NCBI RefSeq assembly: GCF_000220395.1
Contig: NW_004086404.1
Span: 1-30,078 of the forward strand
Reading direction: 5' to 3'
Source of the DNA: Ichthyophthirius multifiliis
Lineage: Eukaryota; Ciliophora; Oligohymenophorea; Hymenostomatida
DNA: 30,078 nt
Below the pieces are notes generated by a model. It worked only from the letters and a program-made list of their open reading frames with translations, was not told the DNA's origin and searched no databases. The stretch's first letter is position 1; each line of letters begins with the position of its first letter. Made by a program: the position numbers and the translations under genes. This document shows positions 1 to 10,525 of this stretch, one piece after another.

Positions 1-1
1 A

Positions 2-145
2 TATTACTTATTTCAAATGATTATATTTTCTTTTTTTAATACTGAATATTTAAAAGTTTTTTTAACTGTTTAAAGTATATTCGACCTTATTTTAATTTTA
101 GATACGAGAGGTTTTATATCATACAAAAAAAACCGTATTGAATGA
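2..145 (+). CDS. Left-edge open fragment, possibly the remains of a cyclic-nucleotide-gated-type K+ channel
   Basis: This frame is open from the window edge to a TGA at 143-145. The translation has a hydrophobic stretch (FDLILILD) followed by RGFISYKKNRIE and the stop. In ciliate CNG/EAG-type potassium channels, the S2-S3 region commonly has a hydrophobic FDxxFxxD segment followed by a turn like RTGYISKKKNxIE, and the channel then continues for hundreds of residues. Here the frame stops immediately, so this would be a truncated copy or broken frame rather than a whole C-terminus. A TGA-free run of 48 codons can also arise by chance in such AT-rich DNA. The resemblance is from memory of the family; I am not sure of it. 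Confidence 0.25.
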
Positions 146-1153
146 TATATCCCTAATTTATTTATATTTTATTAAATTTAATATAAATCATGAATTTATA
201 CATTTGATTATAATAAAAAATTATTTAACAAAAAAAATATAATTAAACAATAATAAAAAATAATTATAAAGCAAAAAAAAATTAATCAGAAATACAAATT
301 ATTGATTTTGTTAATATCCCTCTAGAATTTATAGAAATAAATTTTATTTATTAATAGTTATTATTTTAAAAAAAAGGAACATAAACATAATATATACAAT
401 CTAATTTGAATTTAAAATAACTGAATACTTTATATTTAAATAAAAATAGCATACATGAATTGAATCTTAATAAATATACACTATAATATATAGTATATAC
501 GGTTTTATTATATTATACTTTAATCTAATAAATATACTCTATAATATAAAGTATTATTATTTGTTATAATTAACTTTAATTAATAGATTTTTTATAAATT
601 ATTATTTTATTGATAGAACTTAGATATTTAAGCTTCTATATATATTATAATAAATAACATCATTATTTATATTATAATAAAAATATTTTATATTTTATTC
701 TTATAAGACATTTTTTTTACTTAAATTTTTCTTTCGTTATTTAATCAAATATAGGATATTAATTTTTAACTATTAGATTTATCCTTCTTAGAATGTTTTT
801 AAAAAACTTAAAATTAAACTAAATTTAAAAGATTTATTATTGTTATACATTCCCATATGGAATTTATTATTTTTATTAAAACATTAAATAATTTATTTAT
901 TATATAATTAACCGAATAATTTTCATTTTATATTATTTATTAATTATAATATATTAAAATAGTACTTATAAATTGTATTTTTTTAGTTTCATTATTATTA
1001 AAAAATGGTTAAAAGTTGTTTTATATTATAGCATATTTATTTTAATAAATTAGAATGAAAAATTAAAATTAAGTAATATTTTCAAATTAATAAATACATT
1101 ATATAATTAATAATAATTTTAATTTAATTAATTTAAATTTTTTTAAAATAAAA
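146..1153. other. Intergenic AT-rich stretch
   Basis: About 1 kb of low-complexity A/T sequence. No conserved reading frame, tRNA-like fold or repeat array is visible. It must contain the promoter of the MFS transporter gene downstream, but no promoter element can be picked out in this composition. Confidence 0.6.
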
Positions 1154-2598
1154 ATGTGTAATAAAATTTTTAATATGCTCAATTAGTTAGATTTTCAGAA
1201 AAGAGGAAACTTAGGAATACTAGGTGGATTTTTATTACATTCAATATATGGTTCATTATATACATGGATAAACATAAATAAATAATTAACTAATTAATAT
1301 TCACAATAAGAAAAACCATAAACATAATTGATATTTACCATAATATAATTATTTTTATGTATTGGAATAATTATAGGTCCATATTTAAGCGAAAGATATG
1401 GACATAGGCGAACATTATTAATAACTATATTAATTATGAGTATTTCAACATTTATAAGTGGCATAAATATTAAAAACATTTTTTTTTTGGAATTTTTTAT
1501 GGGACTTTTCATGGACTTTGTGTAGGCTTAATTTATGTAATTCCTTTGGAGAATATTTAAAAATATTTTCCAGAAAATAAGGCTAAATGCTTTTCAAAAA
1601 TAGTTTCTGGATTTATTTTTGGTTTTTTTTTTTTTAATTTTATTTTATCGAAAATTATTTACTTTGGATTCGATTTACAATAAGTTGTTTATTCTTTGGG
1701 TTTTTTATAATTATTAATAGGTATTTTGGCTAGCTTTTTAATTATTTCTCCCTCTTAAAAAGACTTTTTGGAAATTTAAGCTAATATTATTGGAATGAAA
1801 TCCTTATAAACTTGTACTAAAGCTATTTAGTCTCCAGTTTAAGGTGAAAATGGTAAATAAATGACTATATTCCATCATGAATTCGGATTTTAAAGTGCTA
1901 AATAATAATATATATAAGAGAAAAAAATAGAAATGTTATTTTAAGAAAATGAATGTAAAAATATATAGTAAGCCTTAAAAAAAAAAGTACTTTATTAACT
2001 TTTTTTTTTGAGTTTATTGGGAAGCATTTTTGGTATTACTATTTTAGGAGGAGATTTTAAAGAAAAAGAAAGTTTTTTTGGAATTAATATATTTTTTTAA
2101 AATGAGATTTTTTTATTTTTGGAAGGACTTTTCGGTATTTTCGGAGGATATTTTTGGGGTTTTCTGATTGAAAAATATTCTTTTAATAAAGTTTTAAGCA
2201 TTAATTTTTCATTATAAGTTTTAATTATTTTTTTTATTGAGTTTTTGAATTTTAACCTTGTTTTGGATATATTATGGCGATTTCTAGCACTTTTTTGTTT
2301 TTTGGGTTGGTTTTGCTTTTTACCTTTTTAATGTTGGGAGGTTTTTGGAAAAGAAAAGAGTCAGTTTATTTTTGGATTTGTATTTTTCTCAATGTTTTTC
2401 TCTGAAGTATTAGGATTGCTTTTAAGAAATTTTTTAGATTTGAAAAATATTATGTTAATTATTTTTGGGTTTCTTTGTTTTGGATTGGTTTTAATTAATT
2501 TATTGTAATGGAATGTTAACTGGAAGGAGGATAAAAAAGAAATCTTTAATAATAATAATTAAAAGGATGAATATTTGGAAATGGCTAATGAAATTTGA
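1154..2598 (+). CDS. Major facilitator superfamily (MFS) transporter, resembling the oxalate:formate antiporter-like group
   Basis: A multi-pass membrane carrier of about 481 residues, intronless, running from ATG 1154 to TGA 2596-2598. The N-terminal half has a GGFLLHSIYGSLYTW segment, then GPYLSERYGHRR, which matches the MFS loop 2-3 signature (G-x3-D/E-R-x-G-x-R-R/K). It is followed by a glycine-rich helix (GTFHGLCVGLIYVIP) like TM4-5 of OFA/monocarboxylate-type carriers. The second half has further hydrophobic segments (SLLGSIFGITILGG, LFGIFGGYFWGFLIEKY) and a charged C-terminal tail. The first about 108 codons are in one frame. From the T10 run at 1479-1488 onward the conserved frame is one step back, as if one base were missing there. 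TAA and TAG occur throughout as glutamine. The substrate cannot be inferred. MFS membership is fairly secure, the subgroup much less so. Confidence 0.75.
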
Positions 2599-2763
2599 AT
2601 TTTTTTGTTTTTATTATATATATTTTTGCTTATTTAAAATATTAAATTATTTTTGTTAATTTAATTCTATTTTTATTTATATAAAAAAAAACAAAAAAAA
2701 GTTATAAAAAAAAAAAGTATATTATTTTTTTTTTTTATAAATTTTAAATTTTTTCATAAAAAA

Positions 2764-4793
2764 ATGAATTAAATAAATACATACACTCAATCTCCCCAAA
2801 GTGCTTAATAAAATTCTTTATATTCTCGAAAAAACGAAAACTTGAATAATTATCTAGCATAATCGTATGATCTTAGAATGAACTCTATTCATTCTTAATC
2901 ATAAAAAAGTTAATAATTATAAGAAAAAGATGAATAATATTAAGATTAATTAAAAAATGTGTAGTTATTATCAGAAGAGCTTTCCAAAATATTAAATCCT
3001 TAAGAATTATTAGAACTTGCAGATTGCTTGAAATAGCATTAATCAATACATAGAAGTAGTAGAAGAAAAACACGAAAAGAACCAAAAAACCCTAATTAAA
3101 ACTATAACGAATTTTTGAGAAAAGCAAGGATAAAAAAAGATGAAAATGATGAAAAGAAAGCAAATAAAGTTCAATTAAGATTATATTAGTACAATTAAGT
3201 GCGCTTATAAAAATAGATTTTATTAAAAAAAATGATAATGGAAAGTTTAAAAGATCAATAAAATGAAAGGAAACTATCATAAAAATCAGCAAAAATACTA
3301 GCAAATAAATTAGAAAATGAACTCAATTAAGCAATTTAAGAAATAAATAATTAAAATATTAATTTTTAATAATTAGGAAGAATCTTTTTTTAAATTAAAG
3401 TTTTTTAATAAATTTAGTTTGATGAAAATTATAATATTATAAATACTTAACCTACTAAAGAAATGGAAGCAAAAAGAAAATACACAGAAATGTAAAATAT
3501 TCTTAATATAAATATTATTAATAAAAATATTTAAATAAAAAAAGGTGTTTCCATGAATTATTTTGGAAAATATGTACCTAAAATGCAAATCAATAAGAAA
3601 TAAGTTCTGAATTAGTATATTGTATATTAAGGATTTTATTAGATCCTTTAAGACCTTAAATAAACGAAACAATACATTTAATAAAAGAATATTTAATTAA
3701 ATATATTTAAAATTAAAAAAAAGTAGAAGAAGATGATGATAGTATAAAGAAATTAATTGAAATATGGGAAGAATTAAAAAAAGAATCATTTTATTATTAA
3801 AAAATAGGTTTTTTAAAAAATAAAGTCTTTGAAAATTTTATTACTGAAAGACAAAAAGAATTTACTTTCAACCCAAAAATTGAAAAAACCTCTGAATTAT
3901 TAGAACTTCATAATACGGCCAATTTTTTGTCCAAAAATCCGATTTAAGGAATCAATTCAGAACATTATTAATAAAAACAAAAGGAGTTAGAATATGAGTT
4001 TGGGATGAATTCAGATGAAAATTAACTTTTTTTAATGCATTAAAGTTCATAATAACATAATTTCGAAAGATATAAACTCTTATATAAAAAGAAAGAACTC
4101 TTGGAAGAAAAACTGGAGGCTTAAAGATAAGAAAAAGAAGAAATTTTAAATTAAGAATGCACTTTTAAACCAGATTTAACAATAAATTAATAAATAAACG
4201 ATTTTGTAAGAAAAAGAAACAATGATTAAAACATATTTGAAAGATTATATAATCTATAAGTGAAACAAAAAGATTTATAAATGCAAGAATAGTTAATAAA
4301 TAATCTAAAAAATTAAGAAGAACTCTAACAATGTACTTTTAAGCCAAACGTAAATATGGCTAGAAGTAAGATTTTATACGAAGAATAGGAAGTCAGTCTG
4401 GAAAAGATTCCTGGATTTTAAAAGTGCATCAAAAGAATGAAAAGCGGGTATTAAAAAAGTTAAGATTTAAAATAGAAATTGGAGTATATAAGTAGTGGTG
4501 AAAATTTGTAAAAAATTTAGAAATAAAAAGAAAATCCACCTTTTTTCTTAAAAAGAGAAGAAATTAAACAATTAGAAAAAATAAATAATAATAACAACGT
4601 TTGGAGTATTTAAATTAATTTAGGTAAAGGAAAAATTGTTAATCTTAATATTAATTAAAATGATGATCCAGCAGTAAAAGCAAGAAATTTTTGTAAGGTT
4701 TATTAGTTAAATAATGAATTATGTGATTAATTAGAAAATTAAATCAGATTGTAGATATAATAACATTTAAAAAATAAAGATTTTTAATAATGA
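2764..4793 (+). CDS. Coiled-coil protein with CTFKP repeats and a PFU/UBX-like C-terminal motif
   Basis: Predicted soluble protein of about 676 residues, intronless, ATG 2764 to TGA 4791-4793. The N-terminal third is Gln/Asn/Lys-rich. The centre holds a hydrophobic segment (SSELVYCILRILLDPLRPQ) and an acidic coiled coil. Two copies of a ciliate-type repeat follow: ECTFKPDLT near 4156 and QCTFKPNVN near 4328, separated by an FERLYNLQVKQKDLQ-type helix. The last about 60 residues read GKGKIVNLNI, then DDPAVKARNFCKVYQLNNEL, which has the V-x-I...D-D-P...A...F-C...L pattern of PFU/UBX-like tails known from ciliary and ubiquitin-adaptor proteins. The frame steps back once at the A7 run 3538-3544, as in neighbouring genes. 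A cytoskeletal or ciliary role is plausible because such TFKP-repeat proteins abound in ciliates, but no function is shown. Confidence 0.7.
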
Positions 4794-6447
4794 AAAAAAA
4801 AAAAAACTATTATATATGAAAAATAAATATTATTTTTTACAAAATTTTTTTTTAAGTTATTTTTTGTCATCAAAAATTTTCTATTTATTTTATACATATT
4901 TGTTGTAATTTAATCTTATCTTTTTTTTTAAAAAAAAGAAAATTTATAAAAATTAGTAAATGAACTTTTTCTTTAAAGCAATAAAAAATAACTAAAAAGA
5001 AAAAAAAATTAATAAATCAAAAGTTTTATTTTTTATTTTATTTTAATTATAATCTATAAAATTAAAAATTTAAATTCCAATCATATATAATACAAAATGA
5101 AACAAATTATCATTATTAATTTAATTCGTTTAAAAGTTTTAATTTTTCATTAAAAAGCAGATCTTACCATAAATATATTTATAATATCAAATTAAAATTA
5201 ATTTATTTTCAAATTTAGATTGTTAACTTTTTTGTAAATATTTCTATTTCTTAATATTTTAATTATATAGTTAATTTTTTAGTCATATTGAATTTTATAA
5301 TATATATATAATATAGTAAATATTCTTATTAAATTTTGTTTATATTCTACAATTTTTATTTTATATATTTTTTATATAAAATTATGGAAAAGTATATTAA
5401 ATATATAATTATATAAATTATATTTTTCAATTAGAAAATAACTTCAACAAAGAGTTTAGGATTAAATATTAAAAGGAAAATAGTAAAATAACTTGAAATC
5501 TTAGATAAATTAGGATAATAGAAAATATAGAAAGATCATATGTATAATAGTAAAAATATATAAAGAACTATTAATTAAAAATATAAAATTTATATTAAAT
5601 TTAACAGATTAAATTGTAAAAAAAATTAAATTTTTATTATCTTTAAAACAAAAACTTGTAAATATTATTTATTATTTTTATATAATAATATATTTATAAA
5701 GTATTATAAATATAATTTATATATTTATATTTATATTTATATTCATATATTTTTTTTTTTTTATATCTATCAATATAGTTAATATTACTATTTTTTAATA
5801 AATAAACAATTAATTAATAATAATAAAAACAAAAATAAATATTATTTAATAATTAAAATATAAATAATTGATGAAAAAATACAAAAAATATAATAAACAA
5901 TTTGGTATTCGCTTATGAATTCCTTCATACTATACCCTTTTTGTTAAAAATGCTTCTTAGAATTCGCATTATACTGGTTTAAAGCTTATTTTTGTTAACT
6001 AATATTCGTGTCAAGAAGTTTATATTTTAATAAAAAGGTAAAATAAAAATTATATACTTTATATAATATATAAAAAAAAAATAATAAAAAAAAAATTAAA
6101 AATATATAAATAATCATTAATCTTTTTATAATATTTCAAAACTTTATTTATATTTAATTTTATTTTTATATAAAATAAATAAATTTAATTCCATATATTT
6201 AAAAATTATTTTACATATTTAAATATATTTTAATAATGTTTATACTATATGAACATTTTTTTTTTTTAATTTAATTAATATAAATATCTCTTTTATTATT
6301 ATATCGATTTATCCAAAAAAAAAATTACTTTAGCCTAAATACATCTTATTTAAATTAAAATATTTTTATGAAACAACTTTTTTCTTAAAAAAAAATATAT
6401 TTTTATTTTAATTGAATAAAAAAAATTACTAATCAAAAAAGTCTTTA
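4794..6447. other. Intergenic AT-rich stretch with two denser patches
   Basis: Mostly low-complexity sequence upstream of the WD40 gene. A patch around 5430-5600 is less A/T-monotonous and open in a frame reading TKSLGLNIKRKIVKQLEIL, too short and uncertain to call. A second patch, 5905-6045, is clearly richer in G/C than its surroundings and is listed separately. No RNA gene was recognised. Confidence 0.5.
5770..6045 (-). CDS. Weak candidate short protein or exon in a G/C-richer patch
   Basis: The minus strand is open from about 6045 to TGA at 5772-5770. The upstream part reads DTNISQQKQALNQYNANSKK followed by GYSMKEFISEYQIVYY, with many G/C bases at third codon positions, then a hydrophobic tail. 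The G/C-richer block covers only 5905-6045. No start codon is clear upstream; an internal ATG lies at 5928. The plus strand of the same patch is also open (MLLRIRIILVQSLFLL), so the coding strand is not decided. I recognise no family. It could be a real small protein, a leftover exon, or a non-coding RNA. Confidence 0.22.
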
Positions 6448-9359
6448 ATGTCAAATTAAGAATATATGTATTTCAAAAAGACATATTTCTCGTCCCCAGC
6501 CGCAAAAGTATTAACATATATTCCAAAAAAAAAGCACATATAAACATCTGGTGAACGTATGTACAAGCAAACTCTTAAAAAACATTTAGAACTTTAATAA
6601 AAAGGCGATTTAAACAATTGGGATTATTGCAATCCAACAAATCAATAAGACGATTTGCCATAGCCTTATAAGTAAAAATTTTTAAAAATATATAAAAATA
6701 AAAAATATATAAATAAAGATTTGTAAATAAAGTTTTAAATGAATTAATATTATAAAAAGTATACACAAAAGTATTTGAAATTGAAAAATATAAATTCGAT
6801 CCAAATTATGAGGGAAATCTTCCTGAAATACCTCCTTAAGGTCAATTCGAATTAACAGGAATAAGTGCATTTTCATCATAAATAAAAAATACAAACAATA
6901 CATTATTAGCTGGAGATAAATCAGGAACTGTATATCTTTTAGATTTATCAAAAAAAACATAAATTTGCAAAAAGGAAATCTCTTCAGGTAAAAGAATTAT
7001 TAATATTTCTTCGAATACAATTCTTTATGGAGATGTGCCTTTAACCACTTTTGCAGTTATTCTAAGAAATGAACCTAATATATAAATTTATAGATATTAG
7101 GGAAAGGAATATAAGTTTTATCATTAATTTAATATTAAACTTTAAAGTCCTAAATTACCTTTTAAATGTGAAATAAGCTTAAATTGTGATCTTATTTCGG
7201 TATGTTTGTATAATGGAGATATTCTTATTTATGAAATTCCTGAACCACCCCGGATTCCTAAAATAGATTAAGTAAACGAAGAAAATTAAGGCTAAAATTC
7301 AATGTTGAAAAGCCCAAAATAATCTATTTATTCAACTTCTCATATAAAAACACCAACAGAAAGCTTATTTGATTCAAAAGTAATTGATTTGGAGAATGTC
7401 TTTTATAAAATTGAATTTAGTGGATAATTAAAAGAAAATAAATTTGAAGAAATAATTCAATAATTAAAGAACAAATAAACATTATAATAAGAAATTTATT
7501 AATAATAATAACAGCAAGAAAATCTTAATAAATAAAAAAAGGCAGGAAAAAAAGAAAGTGAAGATCCTGCAAAAGAAAACCTTTAAAAAATTTAAAATCC
7601 GCTTTAGGAAGTTGAAATGAATCAACCTCTAGAAATTCCTCCTTATTAAAATAATAGCCTAAATATGGATATTTCATAAGATATTCCTTTGCCTAAATAT
7701 TTACCTTATATTAAGTTTTTATAATAAAACGTTAGTATTCCTCATGAAAAAAAGACTTTTAAAAATTGCAAAGTTGCTCCTTTAATTACTGATATTTTAG
7801 TCTGTTGGAAAGGGTAGAAAAATTTCTAAATTCACAATTTAAGACCTGCTAAAAAAGAATATTTACCCTTAATTATTTAATCAAAACTAATTAATAATAA
7901 TATAGAAAATGCAAATTTAAATAAATTAAATGCACTCAGACCAAAATTAGCAAAAGAAAGTGTCCTTTTATATTAAATTGAATGTGTTTAAGTAAATGAA
8001 AATGCTTCTTTTTGTGCTTTTGGTTTAATTGACGGGACTATAATTATTTGGGATTTACAAATGAATGCTGAATTTTGTTATTTAGATAAGCATCCTTAAG
8101 CTATTAAATGCTTAGAGTTTCTTGAAAATTGGAAACTAATTTCTGGTTCAAAAGACGGATCAGTACATATATATGATTTATAAAAATAAAAAATGGAAAT
8201 GAAAAGGACAAATGTTTTTAGGGAAAAATAATAATATGAAATTGTTAATATTTCTGTTTCTAATTCCGGAATTGCTTTTGTTTTAGATTCTTTGGGAAAT
8301 TTTAGACTTTATAACGTATGGCTTAGCTAAAAAATTGCTAGGCTTTAGCCTTTTTCTTTACTTGATTAATAATAGAAAAGCTGGTGTTTATTTCCAGTCG
8401 TTTTTTTAAATACTTAAAGAGGTATTTTTTTATTTTTAATTTATTTTTTATTAAAAAAAAAAAGACTAAATGTGTATTGTAACTGATATTTTTCCTTCTT
8501 TAAATTAACAAGACGAAGAATTATTAAAAAAATTTGATGAAATCGAAAAGCCTTTATAAAAACAAGCCATTTTGAAGGAAAAAGTAGCATAATTTGATAA
8601 AAGCACCAATATTTAAATATTCAGGACTTTCGATTTATTAATTAATATTTTTCCCGGTCTTGCAAATGTATCTCGTAAAGGAGTAGAAAGAGAAAAACTA
8701 ATAAACTTATTTGGACATTTAAATCAATAGGAATTATATAATCCTTAATTTGAAATTCCTTAAATTGGGTAAGCTAGTGCTGTAAGAATAGGTACAGGTA
8801 CAGCTTAAGGAAAATCTAGTTCTTATTCTTCATAATATAAATAATCTATTTTAATAAATAAATAAAATTTACCTCCTTTAATAAATAATAATAATTCAAA
8901 AACTATAATTAAGTAATAAAATAAGATGATATTGTTTCCAGAGCTAGTTCTTTGATTCTGAATTGGATCTTAATAGTTCTTTTAAAACTTAATTAACTTA
9001 TGCTAACAAATAAAATGGTTTGGTTAAAAGTGGTTAAGATAATAAGGGTATTACTAAACTTACTAAAGAAATGCTTAATCCTGAAAGATTCCTTTTAGAA
9101 AAAATCAAAATAAAAGGAAACGAATTTATAGATCCTCAAAGACTAACAATTTAGCAAAGTAGATTAAGAAACGCTGAAAAGTAATATTTTTTTTTTTTTT
9201 TATAGAAAATATTTAAAAAAAAAATAAAGATAAATTAGATAGAATAAAATGAATAATGATTAATAAAAATTATCTGAATTACTAGAAAAACAAGAAGAAA
9301 AAAGAATATAAGCTTCTAAATAATCTTAGTTAAAAAATAATTTATCTTTAAAAAAATGA
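6448..9359 (+). CDS. Large WD40-repeat protein, candidate ciliary scaffold
   Basis: About 924 residues in four exons. Introns are 6672-6718 (47 nt), 8422-8464 (43 nt) and 9181-9229 (49 nt; an alternative acceptor at 9205 keeps the same frame). WD-type blades are visible as AGDKSGTVYLLDL (near residue 139), FGLIDGTIIIWDL (near 510) and LISGSKDGSVHIYDL (near 550). Other blocks, such as CKVAPLITDILVCWKGQKNF and SGIAFVLDSLGNFRLYNV, fit degenerate blades. Between the first and later blades lies a Gln/Lys-rich linker (about 7430-7580). The C-terminal exons are helical (NIFPGLANVSRKGVEREK; NPERFLLEKIKIKGNEF) and end in a charged coil. The frame steps back by one near 8918 (A4) and again near 8951 (T3). 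The overall shape, a WD40 core with a helical tail, resembles axonemal WD proteins such as WDR93/CFAP297, but I cannot establish orthology. It converges with the DHHC gene, 94 nt away. Confidence 0.75.
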
Positions 9360-9453
9360 AAAATAAAATAAAATATCAATATAAATTTATATAATAATAT
9401 ATTATATTTTTATTAATCATTTACTTTCAAAAAAAAATATATTTATATAAATT

Positions 9454-10008
9454 TCACAATAATAAAATACAAATACAGTAAATAAAATAAATACAAGTTG
9501 AACAAATAAATATTTAAAAAAAAAACATATTTCCTTCTCCAATACATTTACCTGTCCATGGACAATGATGATCATGTCCTTTTATACAAATATCACAATC
9601 AGGGCAATGATAAGTTGATTCTTCTCTTAAAATTTAACATTTATCGCAATATCTATTTAATATACTATAGTTTATTTTAAAAAATTTTTACATTTCATAT
9701 TCTTAAATAGAACCTGAGGGTGGCTTTTTAGCACTTACTAATCCTGGGTTTTTAATTGCGGTTAAAAAATAACTTAAAATTTATATTATATTTATTGCTT
9801 TTGTAATAATATATATAGTTTCCCCTTTAGTATTTGAATAGTAATATATTAAAAAATAAGCAAAAATTATAAAGCATATCCATGTTGGGAAGAAAATATA
9901 AACTATTATTTTTTCTTTTTTATATTTTTTTTTTTTAAATTTACAATGAGGGCCGATAGTAAATAATGGTTCTTCTTTTATATATATAAACCCATAATTC
10001 TTGCCCAT
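9454..10008 (-). CDS. DHHC-type protein S-acyltransferase (palmitoyltransferase), short C-terminus
   Basis: Membrane enzyme that transfers palmitate from acyl-CoA to protein cysteines. A continuous frame from ATG 10008 to TGA 9456-9454 gives 184 residues without introns. It begins MGKNYGFIYIKEEPLFTIGP, a common N-terminal block of ciliate DHHC proteins. Two membrane segments follow (about residues 33-56 and 64-85), then the cysteine-rich domain with C-x2-C, HC-x2-C and the DHHC tetrad at residues 146-149 (GHDHHCPWTGKCIGEGNMF). A third membrane segment (FFFQIFICSTCIYFIYC) ends the protein, so the usual fourth helix and the TTxE/PaCCT tail are absent. Upstream the frame stays open to about 10272 without ATG, and the part to about 10160 looks coding (EISDLKTENLNIIELTD). 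A 5' exon may therefore be missing from this call. Confidence 0.85.
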
Positions 10009-10525
10009 ATGCCTTTAAAATAATATATTTTCCTATATTTATTCATCTAAATATATTATATTTTCACTAGCTTTGGTCTAATCGTTTTCCTATTAATCAG
10101 TTAATTCAATTATATTCAAATTTTCTGTTTTTAAATCAGATATTTCTTGCAATTTTATCTTTTAATTTTAGTAATTATATTTAATTAAAGTTAGTAATTT
10201 ATTAAAAAAAAATTTTTAAAAAAGTATAAATAATATTTTAAATTATAAAAAAAAAAATATATATATATTTTATCATATAATTATTATATAAATTTTAAGC
10301 AATATTTTTCCGAGTTATTCAATTTTTTATAATAATTTTGATTTTTTTTAAAATATTAATCGCGATTTTATTAGTTATTAATAAAAATTTATATGTTTTT
10401 ACTATTAAATGCATTAAATAATTTATATATTTATATTATTTTCAATACACTATTATTTTTTAAATATTATTAATAAAATTAATTAAAAATAAATAATCGT
10501 TAATTTATAAAAAATTTATATAAAA
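10009..10525. promoter_or_regulatory. Divergent promoter region between the DHHC and FAM184 genes
   Basis: The two genes are transcribed away from each other across this interval. Its left 150 nt probably still encode N-terminal residues of the DHHC protein on the minus strand. The rest, about 10200-10525, is A/T-only sequence without recognisable elements. Both promoters must lie here by position; no specific motif is claimed. Confidence 0.4.

Noticed and set aside
2885-3672. Several Phe/Ile-rich open frames on the minus strand
   Set aside because: They are the antisense of the Lys/Gln/Asn-rich CTFKP protein and have no support of their own.
5430-5620. Open stretch reading TKSLGLNIKRKIVKQLEIL, faintly like a transposase helix-turn-helix
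   Set aside because: Too short, no catalytic motif, no terminal repeats and no target duplication nearby.
8907-8950. Very short intron explaining the WD40 frame change
   Set aside because: GT...AG pairs of 29 or 35 nt restore only an intermediate frame, not the final conserved one; two missing bases explain the data better.
9181-9205. 25-nt intron in the WD40 gene
   Set aside because: Possible, but the 49-nt version ending at 9229 matches the size of the other introns; both give the same downstream frame.
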